NCBI GenBank assembly: GCA_963930775.1
Contig: OZ005694.1
Coordinates: forward strand, 2,294,001-2,358,000
Direction of reading: 5' to 3'
DNA length: 64,000 nucleotides
DNA from: Cliona cf. orientalis
Lineage: Eukaryota; Porifera; Demospongiae; Clionaida; Clionaidae
Positions 10,571-22,400 of this stretch are shown one piece after another. The position numbers and the translations under genes were made by a program. Each line of letters opens with the position of its first letter. Position 1 is the first letter of the stretch. The notes below the pieces were generated by a model. That model was not told the origin of the DNA, ran no database searches, and saw nothing but the letters and a program-made list of their open reading frames with translations.

Positions 10571-13406
10571 CAAAAGCGTCGTTTGGGTGGGGCCACTAGG
10601 GCCTTGGCCCTACCTACTTATCGACCTGTAATTAGGCTAAGCTATGCTGATTAAAGCTGGGCTACACCGATCACGTGACCTAGCATGTGATCGACTAGCA
10701 TAGCTAGCTGTGACTCAGTGATGTCAAGAGTATATACTCTTGGTGATGTGCAGTCTGTGCAGAAATGGCAAAACGTAAAAAGACGGATCAGCTAACGTTG
10801 GACTGCTTTGTTAGGTAAGATTTTGTGTATAATAAAGCTTGGTTTATGCTGATATTAATATTTACAGACCAAGGTCGCGCGAGTGCAGTGTGGAGTCGTC
10901 TAGATCACGCGAGCCCAGTGTTGATCAAGATAGTATGGCCAGTGCTGAATCAGGTTCGGAGGCGGAGAGCTTATCATCATCGGTTGAAATGGATGCCACT
11001 ATCCACAGTGACAGTAGTAGTAGATTGGAGGTCAGCTCAGCAGTGTGTGCTTCAAGTGAGGGTGATACTTCTTCAGTGGATACACCCATTGTTAAAGCAT
11101 CAGATCCAGGTCGTGGTCCTTTAGTAGCCAATATAAAGATTGGACCATTCAGACCACGTGCAAAGGAATTACCTGGACTGAAGTACCCATCGCGGTCACA
11201 AGGTAGCCGCCAGCGTTCCTTTCATGAAAAGTGGTATGATGAATTTGATTGGTTGGAATACAGCATTGAACTAGATGCTGCATTTTGCTATTGTTGTCGT
11301 CTAAGGGGTAGTCATATGTCAGGAACTCGATCTGATCCATCATTCATTATCCATGGCAACAGAAACTGGAAAGAATGCCCTAATTCCTTCCGAAAGCATG
11401 CAAGCTCTGAGTTTCACAAAACCTCCTATGTTCATTGGATACAAGGTCAAAGAATGCAAACTGCTGGTGACTCTGTAGCACAGCAGCTCAGTCGGCAGTA
11501 CCGCAAAGAGGTCCAAGAGAATAGACGAAATATAAGGAAACTTCTTGAAATAGTTCAACTCTTCTGTAAGCAAAATATTCCATTTCGTGGCCATAATGAG
11601 AGTGAGCAATCAAGTAATCGGGGAAATTATTTAGAAATTCTTCACTGGATAGCAAAAGATTCTCCTGAATTAAAGAGGCATCTTGAAAAGTCGTTTCATT
11701 ACACCAGTCCAGAATCGCAGAACGAAATGATTCAACTACTTGGGCTTAATGTTCAGAAACAGATTGTTATGGAGTTGAAAGAGGCTGGCCCATATGCACT
11801 TATTGCCGATGAAACCATGGACATCTCCAGAAAAGAGCAGTTTAGTATATGTGTGCGATATGTAACTGGTCAACTACAAGTTCAAGAGCGATTTCTGGGA
11901 TTTTGGGATGTAGCTACAACTGATGGTGAAACATTGTGCCTTAAAATTCAGGAGATTCTCAGTCAGCTTGGAATCAACTTGAACATGCTAAGAGCACAAG
12001 CATATGATGGTGCTTCAAACATGCGTGGGCGATACTCAGGGGTAGCAACTCGCATCAAAGAATTAGAGCCACGTGCGATATATATACATTGCTATTGCCA
12101 TCTTCTCAATCTTTCTCTGCAAGATAGCTGTACATCTGATCACCTAATAAGAAATACATTAGGCAGCGTGAATGCACTGTATGATTTCCTTGAAGCATCA
12201 GCTAAGAGACATAGTAAATTTGAGGCTGTCCAAAAGGCTATCAATACTGCAAAACCACCTACAACACTAAAGCATCTATGTGAAACTAGGTGGGCTTCAC
12301 GTTATCGAGCTGTTCATGCTGTAAAGGACCTATATGATGCCGTGATTAAAGTTTTGCAGGATATAGAACAAGAAGATGGCAAAGCTGGGGCTGATGCGGC
12401 TTCGCTGCTGAAGTCAATATCAACATTTTCATTTTTCTTCATAGTCTTGTGCTTGGATGCTGTATTTAGTGTGATTAATATTCTCTCGCAGTACTTGCAG
12501 GAGAAGACTATGACTTTCTCACGAGCAAGGACATGTACCAAATCCATACTCAGCACCCTCTCTCAGTTTAGAAATGACCAAAAATTTGAAAGTCTGTGGA
12601 AGGTAGCATCAGAAAAGCAGGCACAGCTGGAATTGGAGCCTCCAACTCTTCCGAGGCATCGCAGAATACCGCGTAGGATAGATGATGGAGAAGCAGAGAA
12701 TGAACAATATTCAAGTGTGGAAGCATATTTCAGGAGATCTTACTACAGTATGTTAGACATTTTGATTTCTGAAATCAATCAACGGTTTAGTGAAAACTCG
12801 TACTCAGTTCTAACTGCATTGGAAGCTCTTCTGTTGGACTCCTTTACTTGTCCCGAGCCGAAAGCAGAGCATCTAGCTGAAGTAGTAGGATTTTATGGTG
12901 ATGAATTTGTATCAGAGAAGCTGAAAAGTGAATTGATGGTTTTATATGGATTTGTGAAGAGTATTTCACCTCCCTGTTCTCGTGGCCATGAAGAGAAGTC
13001 AGTCGATGACTTGATTAGTTTGTTTTTGGAGCACAGCTGCTACCACATGCTTCCAGAGATATCTAAACTAATGAAATTGTATCTTGTAGTTCCAGTAAGT
13101 AGTGCAAATGCAGAGCGATCTTTCTCTGTGCTTCGCCGTACCAAAACTTGGCTAAGATCAACCATGCGTGAGGAGAGACTGAGTGCTCTGGCTTTGTGTA
13201 ATATAGAAAAGGAAGTCACTAACTCTCTGAGCTTAGATGACCTATTGGATCAGTTTTGTAGTGCTAAAGATCGCAGATTGCCTTTAAAGTGAAGTGTATT
13301 GTTATTTTTATTGAATTATGTTATTATACACATTCCTGACATAATAAAATTATTGCTTCCAGTGTACCCTGGCCCTACCCTCCAATAGAGTCATGTGACG
13401 CCACTG
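10571..13406 (+). mobile_element. Autonomous hAT transposon inserted in a coding exon
   Basis: The 2,836-bp element is bounded by an exact 8-bp target duplication GCTGTACC (10563-10570 and 13407-13414). The right end is canonical (complement begins CAGTGGCGTCA). The left end CAAAAGCGTC is imperfect at its first bases but shares GCGTC and a subterminal GGGCC...GGCCC pair. It carries one transposase gene with one short intron. The open frame and perfect TSD suggest a fairly young insertion. A damaged left terminus could affect mobility. Confidence 0.93.
10765..13292 (+). CDS. hAT transposase (ZMYM1/DUF4371-like), two exons
   Basis: Exon 1 is 10765-10814 and exon 2 is 10868-13292, with a 53-nt GT-AG intron (GTAAGA...TTTACAG). 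The reading frame closes at 824 aa. I chose the ATG at 10765 because its short Lys-rich exon (MAKRKKTDQLTLD) joins in frame, whereas the ATG at 10839 lies in the intron. After a Ser-rich leader comes a TTF/ZMYM-type zinc finger (CYCC, later His pair), a DUF4371-like region, the RNase-H-fold catalytic Asp residues in IADETMDIS and QAYDGASNMRG, and the C-terminal hAT dimerisation block with SSANAERSFS and the trailing Glu. No stop or frameshift is visible, so it may be active. It resembles domesticated ZMYM1-type proteins, but the flanking TSD shows it belongs to the transposon. Confidence 0.93.
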
Positions 13407-14164
13407 GCTGTACCTGATGATGAACCCATTGGAGAGTTGATCCCTGTAGTACTGTTGGTGAAGTTTACATTTCCTGCTAATGTTACTACACTAGAAAGGG
13501 CAGCAATAATTGAATATAATCGATGTCCGTATGACTGAAATATGCTGTTGCTCACAATTATCCCATCACTATAATGACTCCTAACAAAGCAGTTTTCTTT
13601 GAATGTACAGTTGTCCAGTAAAGCTTGTGAGCCACTTCCTGTAATGTTGATGAAAGATAAGGTTTCATTTATGCCAGGATAGCCATTGAGGTTGGAGCTC
13701 TTCACTGTAATATGGCTCTCTGTAAGATTTATCGCAGGACATCTCATCGTCAGGGTTGTGATGTTCACAAAGCTGACATTGAAGAACCGAATAACTGTGC
13801 ACTTGGATTTACTAACAAAATTATGATCAATGATGACATTCTCTCTGGATTCTGCAGTTCCTTTCATGACAAATGAGTGTAGATTTTGTACAGAGGAGTT
13901 TTTGGTATAGTTGTGGATTCCACACATGAATAACAGTGTTACATTGACGTGGTCTGATGAAAAGAACTCACTGCTATGCTCGGCTAAGTAGTCCATTGTA
14001 TAACAGAGCTGACCAGGTGGGCAGCTGTTGTTTTCAGGGCAAGAGCTGAGGTGCTTTACTGGCTTGACATGGTAGACCGTACCCTCAGTTAGCCTGACGC
14101 AAATTGATCCAAATATCAAGATGAAGAGATGAGATAGCAGCCTCATTATTGAGCTACTTTTCAC
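13407..14164 (-). pseudogene. Beta-helix/multi-TM membrane protein, 5' part, split by hAT insertion
   Basis: Starts with an ATG at 14164 and a typical signal peptide (hydrophobic LLSHLFILIFGSICV). It continues with the family's conserved N-terminal module: a Cys-rich SSCP...SCPPGQLCYTMDYLAEHSS segment, HVNVTLLFMCGIHNYT, then Asn-rich beta-helix coils with many N-x-S/T glycosylation sites. Coding sense runs without interruption to the target duplication, then enters the hAT element and meets a stop at about 13391. A transcript would give a truncated secreted fragment of about 257 aa unless the element is spliced out. The 3' part of the gene is at 7694-10570. Confidence 0.87.
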
Positions 14165-15114
14165 AGCTTAGCTATGTCTACCACAATAACCAATCAAGAA
14201 GAATGAGAGATCATGCAAGGGTGCATGAAGGGACACACAGCTGCGAGATTCAATCTGACTAGCGCAACGGAATCAGTGACTTAAATACAGTAGGTCATGC
14301 AAGGGTGAATGGTAGGGCAGGGCAGATGATATATGTATGCATAAGAAATTAAGAAGCAGAGCTAATTAAGTTAAGACTATACAGATAGTATGGCAGCCAA
14401 TAGTACACCCACCTGAAGCCACTGAGAATTAAGGGAAGGTCCATAGAGGCCTCAAATAGGAAGAGTGACTATGATGTTGTGGCTGGCTGGTGAATGAGCA
14501 AAAACACGGCCTATTATAGTTAATTGGGCATCGCCCATGAAAGGATTGATTTCCTTCAGTGGCTAAAAATAAACATCTGTTGTGTTTCCAGATCACAAAT
14601 AGGTCATGACCAACTGTAATAACAACAGTACACAGTGCCATATGCGTGAAGGGTGCAAATAAACTGAACATATAGCTAGCTATATGTACTACAATATGTA
14701 CCTGTGCTAATGACTTATAAATAATAGAAACTCTCACCGTCACTAAAATGCATGTATGAGGAAATATATTATTTTTGTCTGCTATTGCTGTGTTTTGTAT
14801 AAATAAATCTTGCTAGCTAGACTGTGAAAGTTTGTTGCATATGAAATTCATGGCACGTACATTGAATTTTAAATTAAGGTGCAGCTGATAGAATTTTTTT
14901 ATCCTTAGCGCAAAACCGTGCAATTAGCTATTACTCCTCAAAACTTTAGCTATACACAGTAGTGAAAAAAATATTACGTAGTAAAGGGGGAGGATTCAGG
15001 AACAACTAATAACATGGCATAGTATATATAGCTACAGAGATAATGACAAAGCATAAAACTTTGCGGTTTTGGTATCTGCTTCATTTTGTGTATTTAGCAG
15101 AAGCTAACATGGTA
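14165..15114. other. 5' flank of split gene and 3' flank of copy B
   Basis: No gene recognised. From about 14900 onward (CGTGCAATTAGCTATTACTCC, then TGGTATCTGCTTCATTTTGTG) it matches the 3' flanks at 6380-6640 and 7420-7680, showing that the duplicated unit includes the downstream non-coding region. Confidence 0.55.
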
Positions 15115-15815
15115 ATGGGCCGAGGAGTATCACTGATCAGTGGTTCAAGTTCAGGATCTTCAATTCACTCATGAGCGATGTCTTCATCATTGATGACATC
15201 ATGGCCTTGATCTCGTCTACATTTCCAACCAGCACTAAGACAAGGCTTGATCAAACTCCACACAACAATGACATAGAATTGAGCAAAGGTGATTCCAATT
15301 GACACCATAAGCAAATTTGATTTTGAGTCAGTAGACTCCCATCTATACAGAGTTACAGAACTCAAGATAATAAGTTTCAGTAAGGTAGAGCTTTCTGGAA
15401 CTCTCACGTCTAGTCGCTTGTAAACATGTTTGATCGATATTATGAAATAAAATAAGAAGGCTACAAACAGGAGCAGTGCAAATACATTCAGCTTTGGATT
15501 ATCCACTAAAGTTACAGTGAGTAAAACCAGAAGTACTCCTCGAACAAGAAGGATTGCTCCAAACCAGTATTGGTGCTTATCCTTCAAAGGAGATGAGTAA
15601 GCACTGTAGACAGGGGCTAGCTTATTGATCACTCATTCCTATGGTCGGCTAAGTAGTCCACTGTGTGACAGAGCTTACCAGGTGGCAGCTGCTGTTTCCA
15701 GGGAAAGAGCTAAGAGGCTCCGTTGGTGAGACGTAATAGACCACTTCCATCTTGATATCAGCTAGCACATAAATCAGTCCAAATATTAAGATGGGTCGAG
15801 AGAGAAAGTCTTCAT
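15115..15815 (-). pseudogene. Family copy B, internally deleted
   Basis: The 3' part (15165-15632) encodes the last three or four membrane spans of the family (KDKHQYWFGAILLVRG ... LYRWESTDS ... VVWSLIKPCLSAGW), and the tail stops at HE. At about 15632-15640 the sequence jumps directly to the N-terminal Cys-rich module (15640-15800) and the damaged signal-peptide start near 15815, where the ATG frame hits a stop within ten codons. About 2.8 kb of the middle is absent relative to the split copy. A clear non-functional deletion derivative. Confidence 0.88.
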
Positions 15816-16387
15816 ATTTTCACTTTATCAGCTCAATTTCGTCATACAGTGCTTATGAAGAAGGAGCATGCACATGCAGACACACAGCTATAGCTATAGA
15901 GAGGTTGACTTAAGTACAGCTGGTCAACCATGGGTGGTAGAGGGATTAAGATAAGCAGTGTGTGGTTTTGTGTGTGTGTGTGAGTGTAGGGGGAGGGGAG
16001 GGGGTGGGGGTAAGGATACATACTAAGCTAAGGACTACAGATCAGCCATACCTGGCACACTACAGCTATTTGCACACTAATGAAGTAAGTTTTTCAAAGA
16101 TTTCGACGAATTCATTAGCTGCTCAGATGCCTAGACTTTGAGGTTTTAGTGGTTTTTGTGCTGATTGATTGCTTTACCATGGCCTGGCAGATTGGGTGCA
16201 AATCAAACCACATGCACCCCCTTGACAAAGCCACTGATAATGACATCATGATCAAGATGTAATACAGTGCACATCTGGCCCCAATTTGTGATCTGGGAAA
16301 CATGCATAGCTACATCTGCAATGCAATTTTAATTTATACTACTAATAGAGAGTCTTAAATAATCGATAGCTTTTCTCACAGTTGGTT
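15816..16387. other. 5' flank of copy B
   Basis: Contains TTTATCAGCTCAATTTCG, GAAGGAGCATGCACATG and TACAGCTGGTCAA in the same order as at 4110-4240 and 32549-32650, then a GT-rich microsatellite (about 15968-16010) and the CCCCAATTTGTGATCTGG segment near 16273. This is the conserved upstream region of the family unit; promoter activity is inferred only from its conserved position. Confidence 0.55.
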
Positions 16388-18991
16388 GACGCTGATTTAG
16401 AGGGCATGCGCAGAGCTGTAGCTATACAGTGGTGGCAAAATTGAAATTTTGGCTGGCGTTGCGTTTGTAGCGGATTCCCTGACAATCAGCCAAGCAATCA
16501 AGATGATTCTACAGGACTTCGGCCGACCAGTGTATCAGTCATCCACCAGCGAGTGTAAAGGTAACAACAATAATATTAATAAATACTGCCATGAATGCGA
16601 AGGACACGTCATTCTAATCTATTTGTTCACTGTGCAGGTAGAGGACATTCTGGGCATGTCCAGATGGCCTTCCGGTTTGTGAGAGCTTCCTTGTCAACAG
16701 AGACACAAGCGCCAGCATGGCACCACATTTTGCAGCTTGTGCACTGGACCATCGTTACGTTTTCAAGCACTGGTAATCTGCAGGTGCAGAATACTGGATA
16801 AGACTGTTCTCCTTTCACTGTAAGTCTATATCCACTTCGTCTCTCCCTCTTCACTGGGAACATCGTCATGTCCTGGCTCTCAAGACAACGGAGTAAATGT
16901 GTGTGGTAGCACACACCTGTAGATGGACAGCTACATGTTTCACTTGGATAGAGTGTTACCACTCTTGTGATGTCAGATGTTCCTTTCACATTGAATATGT
17001 GCATCTGAGGATTAAAGGATACTTTGTTATTCTGCACTAAATCCCTCGCTCGGGCATGGATAGATAATTGCTTCTTGTGTTCAGTACAAGTATCTTGGGT
17101 AAATGTAGGCTCATCACAGGTAGTGGGCACAGTCGTGGTCTCAATTTCACCACTTTCTTTGATCCGCTGAACGATCCCTTCTGGACTTTCGGTAGGTAGG
17201 TACTCAATATCTTGAGCATCAACTTGAAGTGTCTGGTAAAGAGGACGAAGGTGGTATTGCCCCAGACCTGTAGAGATGTGTGTTTAGTACAACAAGCATG
17301 TATGATCAGTACTCTTATCTAAGTACTCTAATTTAAAAGCAGTTACACGCCGTTTGGTACACCTATAATATCAGTTTAAATACCTGTTTAGTTTAGTTAA
17401 ATCTAGTTTAAATACCTGCAAAACCTCTCTTGATTTCATTGTAGTAATACACCTGCAGCTGATACAAAGCAAGCACAACTGTGTCAAGCGGGGCTTCTTT
17501 CCAGGACTGAAAATCCTTCACCACACGATTGAGACCTTCAGACTGGTTGTTGGTGATGCCACAGTATGGATTGTAGAGGTGGACTTGTTCAAGCACCCAC
17601 CTACCGATTTGGACAGGAACAGCTGGATGTATCTCATTCCGATAGTACTGTTCAAAAGAAGCATCCCACCTTTCACAGCATTGTTCTAGGAGTTGGTTGT
17701 ATGCCTCTTCTGAAGGAGAATGAAAGAGCTGGGACACGTCATCAACGTAGATGGTGATGTCTGCAGCTGGAGCACCATGTTTCCGAAGCCAAAAGCGAAC
17801 GTCTCTAAAAAGATGATTCCAGCACTGTACCATTTTGAGATTTGGTACTTCAAGCTCAGCTGCTTTGGTAATAGCTCTTTCCTTGTCAGTTACCATGCAG
17901 GACTTTGTGGTCTTTAGAGAAGGAATGTGGCGGACAGCTTCTTGGAACAGCACTCGGTGTGTCTCGGTGAATTTTCGTTCATGGATCAGATACATAGCTG
18001 GAACACACGGCTTTTCTGTGAATAGGGTGTGTCTGAATAGGAGCGGAGAGACATAAAAATCTCCTAGTTGAAAGGTGGTGTCATATGAAAGCAGTTGCCC
18101 TTCCTCCTGAAGCATGAGCACTTTATCTGCTTCATCAAGAATTTCCTGGAGACCACACACACAGACCAGATCAGGAAAAGTCGAGATCTTGTGTACATAC
18201 CCAGGTGTGTCATATGCTATTTCGTGCAGGTTGTAGAGTTCGTCTTTGGAAATTCTTGTTTGATGCAAATGCTTAAACCTGAGATTTCGAAGCTGTTTCA
18301 TATTACGTGGAGTATGTGTGGGAACATGTTCAGGTTGACAGGTCATCTGGCTTATCTCTTTCTTGTACACCACATTAGCTTTTTTCTCCTTGCATTCGGC
18401 TGCGCACTTTTTCAAGTATGATGGACAAGTTCGTACAAATGGAGTAGAAGTGTTTGCATTTCGATGTGGAAATTTTGAAACACATTCTTCATTGCCAATG
18501 TAGTGGATAAGTGTTACTGCCTTGCTGTCTATCAGCTGATAAGCATGCCTTTGAAAAGATTTGGATGGGCCATTGGGTGTGTCTAATACAAAGTAGCTCT
18601 TCTTAAGCACAGGATTCTTTCTTGGAAGTGCAGTGACACCATTGTTGATCCATCTGATCTGGTCTGCTCGCCAATCATCTACATATTAATATATGTACAA
18701 TCAAATTCACACGTTTATTGCAAGAGGTAGGTGTGATTACCTTCATTTTCTGGATTCTCTCTTCGAAAGATATAGACTTCACTGCCTTTTACACTCACTG
18801 GTGGATGACTGATACACTGGTCGGTCGGAGGCTCCTGTAGAATCTTGATGGCTTGGCTGATTGTCAGGGAATCCGCTACAAACGCAACGCCAGCCATCAC
18901 AGCTCGTCAATTTCAATTTTGCCACTTCGCACGCTCGCATTTCCCGCTACACTCCAGCTACAGCTCTGCGCATGTCCTCTAAATCAGCGTC
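16388..18991 (-). mobile_element. MULE-like DNA transposon with long TIRs
   Basis: The element begins GACGCTGATTTAGAGG and ends with its complement CCTCTAAATCAGCGTC. Inverted homology continues inward for roughly 170-190 bp (16388 to about 16561 against about 18795 to 18991), with small indels. The right TIR contains the first coding exon of the transposase, so the left TIR carries a second, partial, inverted copy of that exon. No clear 9-10 bp target duplication is visible at these borders. Confidence 0.8.
16627..18897 (-). CDS. MULE-type transposase with SWIM and PHD fingers, three exons
   Basis: Exons 18741-18897, 17416-18678 and 16627-17267 join in frame at GT-AG junctions to give 686 aa. 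The ATG at 18897 opens exon 1. The middle exon holds a MULE-like DDE core: first Asp in LLSYDTTFQLGDFYVSPLLF, second in MVTDKERAITKA, then CWNHLFRDVRFWL and a Glu in TNNQSEGLNRVVKD. Exon 3 carries a SWIM zinc finger (CSCPSTGVCYH), as usual for MULEs, and a C-terminal PHD finger (CTC, CTSCKMWCH, CPEC). A PHD reader could bias insertion or binding toward modified chromatin; that is inference. No frame break is seen, so the enzyme may be intact. Confidence 0.87.
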
Positions 18992-19199
18992 GTGCGTTTG
19001 GGAGCTGTCCCGTATATTAGTAGGCGGGACGGGACGGGATATCCCGGAAGTGTCCCGTCCCGTTCCGTGGAATAGTAACAGGTTCCCACACAAAGCAATT
19101 TCATCATCAATTTCATCTTCATTACTCATCATTACTCATAATTACCTCATCGCGAGGCCGAATTGTTTTTTGTGAATTGGGACTCTGGACGTAATAATG
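18992..19199. other. Spacer with GC-rich imperfect palindrome
   Basis: Near 19020-19070 GGCGGGACGGGACGGGATATCCCG and the following TGTCCCGTCCCG form an imperfect hairpin, unlike the AT-rich surroundings. No gene. Confidence 0.5.
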
Positions 19200-19457
19200 T
19201 TAATGTTGGTAAGGAGGTGCTGCTTGACTACTAAATTGAACGTACTATCTGTGATAAAAATGACTAATACATTATTTCTTGTTTTGTGCAAAATCACGCA
19301 ACTATTATTTCTCAAACTTTTAAGTACGCACAGTAGTGAAAACAAGAAAAAATATTACACAATGAAATTTAAGGATCTACTAACAACTAGTCCCATAAAA
19401 TTACTCAGTAGCTATCTATTAACAATTATACAACAGAGATCAATGGAAAAGTTTGTA
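19200..19457 (-). other. 3' flank of family copy C
   Basis: Matches other family 3' flanks (GGTGCTGCTTGACTACTAAA near 19215; CACGCAACTATTATTTCTCAAAC near 19295; CAACAGAGATCAATGGAAAAG near 19430) in the normal orientation, although the adjacent coding tail is reversed. Confidence 0.6.
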
Positions 19458-22400
19458 GTAGAAATTATCCATCAAAAATGTCTCAGTGCTGGTTGGAGGT
19501 GTGGACAAAATAAAAGCAATGATGTCATCGATAAGATCATTGATGATAGTGACATTGCTCACGAGCGAATCGAAGATCCTGAACTTGAACCACTGATCAA
19601 TGATTCACCTCAGTCCATTACCATACCAGCTTCTGCTAAATGATTGAAGCAGCTAACAAAACTGCAAACAAGACTTGATCAAACTCCATACAACAATGAT
19701 ACAGAATTGAGCAAAAGTGATTCCAGTTGACACCATGAGCAATTTCGACCTTGATTCTGTAGATTCCCACCTGTACAGAGTTCCAGAACTCAAGACAATA
19801 AGGTTAAATAAGATAGCACTTTTTAGAACTCTCACATCTACTCGCTTGTAAACATTCTCAATCGATGTGAAGAAAAGTAAAAAAGCTATGAGCAGGAAGA
19901 GTGTGAACACACTCAGTTCTGGATTGTCCACTGAAGTTATAGTCAATAAAATCAGGAGTATTCCTCGAACAAGAAGCATTGCTCCAAACCAGTATTGGTG
20001 CTTATCCTTCAAAGGAGAGAAGTAAGTATCATAAACAGGGGCTAGCTCCAGGCCTTCCAATAAGCATCCAGTCCTATAAAGAAGCAAGTCTCGATTCCAA
20101 AATCCAAGTTGAGCCAGGCAATAAAGACTTGAAGAAACGTGAATGAATGATTTGCTCTAATATCTGTAGGAAAGAGTATTATTTTGTAGGCCCATACAAC
20201 GTTAGCATAGAAGATGACTCCATTAATGAGTCCTTGAGTGGCAGTTAGGTTGAATGCAAGGATAAAGAACACAAGGAGGACACCAGCAGCAGCAAAGGCA
20301 AGCAGGAGCGCCACATTATGACTGTTGTGACATTCAATGCACCGAGATGATCCAATTGCCAGGCTAAAGCTGTCCATGCAGGCACCACACAGGATGCCAG
20401 TTAGGTTGGAGGCACACTGCTTGCTGGGATCATCTCCAATGTTGACTGTCTTCGTACCTGCATGACTTGCAATAAAATAGTGGACAGAATTTGTTGTACA
20501 TAGCTAATACCAGTGCTATGACCTTCATTGAAAGTTGCATTCACCCACACAGTGCCGTTCCACTGCAGGAGACCAGTTTTGTTTTTTACTAAACAACTGA
20601 AGCCATTGTTAACCAAGACAGGATAACAACTGCATATGGTTTCATCATGACTTAGAGTCATTCCTGGAGGGCAGCCTGGGAGTAAGGTGATATTTATAAA
20701 CACTGGAGTGATTAGGAGGTCAGTGCTGATACATCCAGACTGATTACACAAATTATACACTGATATTTGATTCTTGATAATATTTTCATACCTAAAAATA
20801 TCATTTTCTTTTGATTCATTGCTAATGTAACCAGATACTGGCAGAGATGATGTTTGTAACAGTAAAAGTTCATAATCAAGTTTTGAGTAAACGATATAGT
20901 TGAAAGAAGTACATTTTTCACTATTGATTACCAGTTGCAATTTGTCTCGTTTTGAGTGAGAATCTGAATATAGGGATCTGGCATGGATCGTACCAACTGT
21001 AGTGCCAAAGTCATAACCCACTATACATGCAAGTAATGTGATAGTTTCACCACGATAAACACTGGTATTAGTGAAAATGTACGAGATATTAGCACATTGT
21101 GGTTTACCATTGGAGTCACAGAGACATACACGCTGAGGAGCAGAGGATACCGGAGATAGGGTATCATTGAAGCCAGGGTCAAAGGAGATATTAAGTTCAC
21201 CATGGAGACCTTTATATAGATCAGAACAGTGAGGTTTTCCTTGTTCATTCACTAAACTTATGAAATCTATCTATAGAACATGAATCATCCCTTACACTTG
21301 CTCCATACATGTGGTGACCAACACCATGTTGTGCATAGTTTCCTGTGAAAGATATTTTAGCAGAGTAATCTGTGATCATGAATATACAAGGTTGAGAAGA
21401 CTGAGAATACACTGCTCCACCAACATCAAATGCTGTGTTGTTGATAAATTGAATGCTCGACTGATATCCCACTGTGGTCACGAGTAATGATGGCATAATA
21501 CTATAGAGAGCACCTCCTTGAAATGCCGAGTTGTTGAAAAACATTAATTCGGAAAAATTACCAACAATGATAGAGGGGTAGACACCTGTTTTTATGTAAA
21601 TTGCACCACCATTTACTTGTGCTGAATTCATAATGAATTTTAATGACTTATTAGTGTTAATAACCATGCTTCCATACGTAAAATGTATTGCTCCTCCAAC
21701 TGATGCTCTATTGTCGTAAAATTCAATACCACTCGTGTTCACATGAGCAGTTGAATTCCGTAATGATAGAGCTCCTCCATATTTGTCTGCATGGTTGCAT
21801 GTAAATATCACATATGATTCAGCATCTATAGTAATCATTCCACCCCACATGTACACCGCTCCACCAGCCCAACCAGCAGCATTATTCATAAAGACCACCC
21901 TTGCTTTAGCACCAATGTGCATTGCTGTATTCCGCCCAGACACTGCTCCACCATCATAGCTACACGTCAGGTTGACAAAGTACACAGTTGCACCCATTGT
22001 GATGTTAAGTGAAGATTTGACCTCAGGGTGAGTGGTTTGTAGAAACACTGCTGTACCGAATGAATTAATTAAAGAGGGGATCCCTGTAATACTGTCAGTA
22101 AAGTTTACATTTCCTGTTAATGTTACTGCACTAGAAAGGGCAACAATAATTGATTTAAGTCGATGCCTATATGACTGAAATATGCTATTGCTCACAATTA
22201 TCCCATCACTAAGATTACTCCTAATGAAGCAGTTCTCTTTGAATGTACAATTGTCCAGTAAAGCATGTGAGCCTTTGCCTGTAATATTGATGAAAGATAA
22301 ACTTTCATTTATGCTAGATCTAGAGTAGCCAAAGAGATAGGAGTTCTTCACTGTAAGGTGGCTCTTTTCAAAATCGATTGCAGGACATCTCATGTCAGGG

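Noticed and set aside
10571-13406. Interpretation of the hAT region as a large host intron with a resident gene
   Set aside because: Exact 8-bp TSD and terminal repeats show an insertion; no GT-AG pair sits at the host junctions.
7694-14164. Bacterial (chlamydial Pmp) contamination suggested by GGAV repeats
   Set aside because: The coils are joined to a polytopic membrane domain, paralogues lie in the same contig as spliced animal genes, and a spliced hAT gene interrupts it.
16388-18991. A target-site duplication for the MULE-like element
   Set aside because: The 9 bases on each side (CAGTTGGTT and GTGCGTTTG) do not match; either the border is misplaced or the flank has changed.
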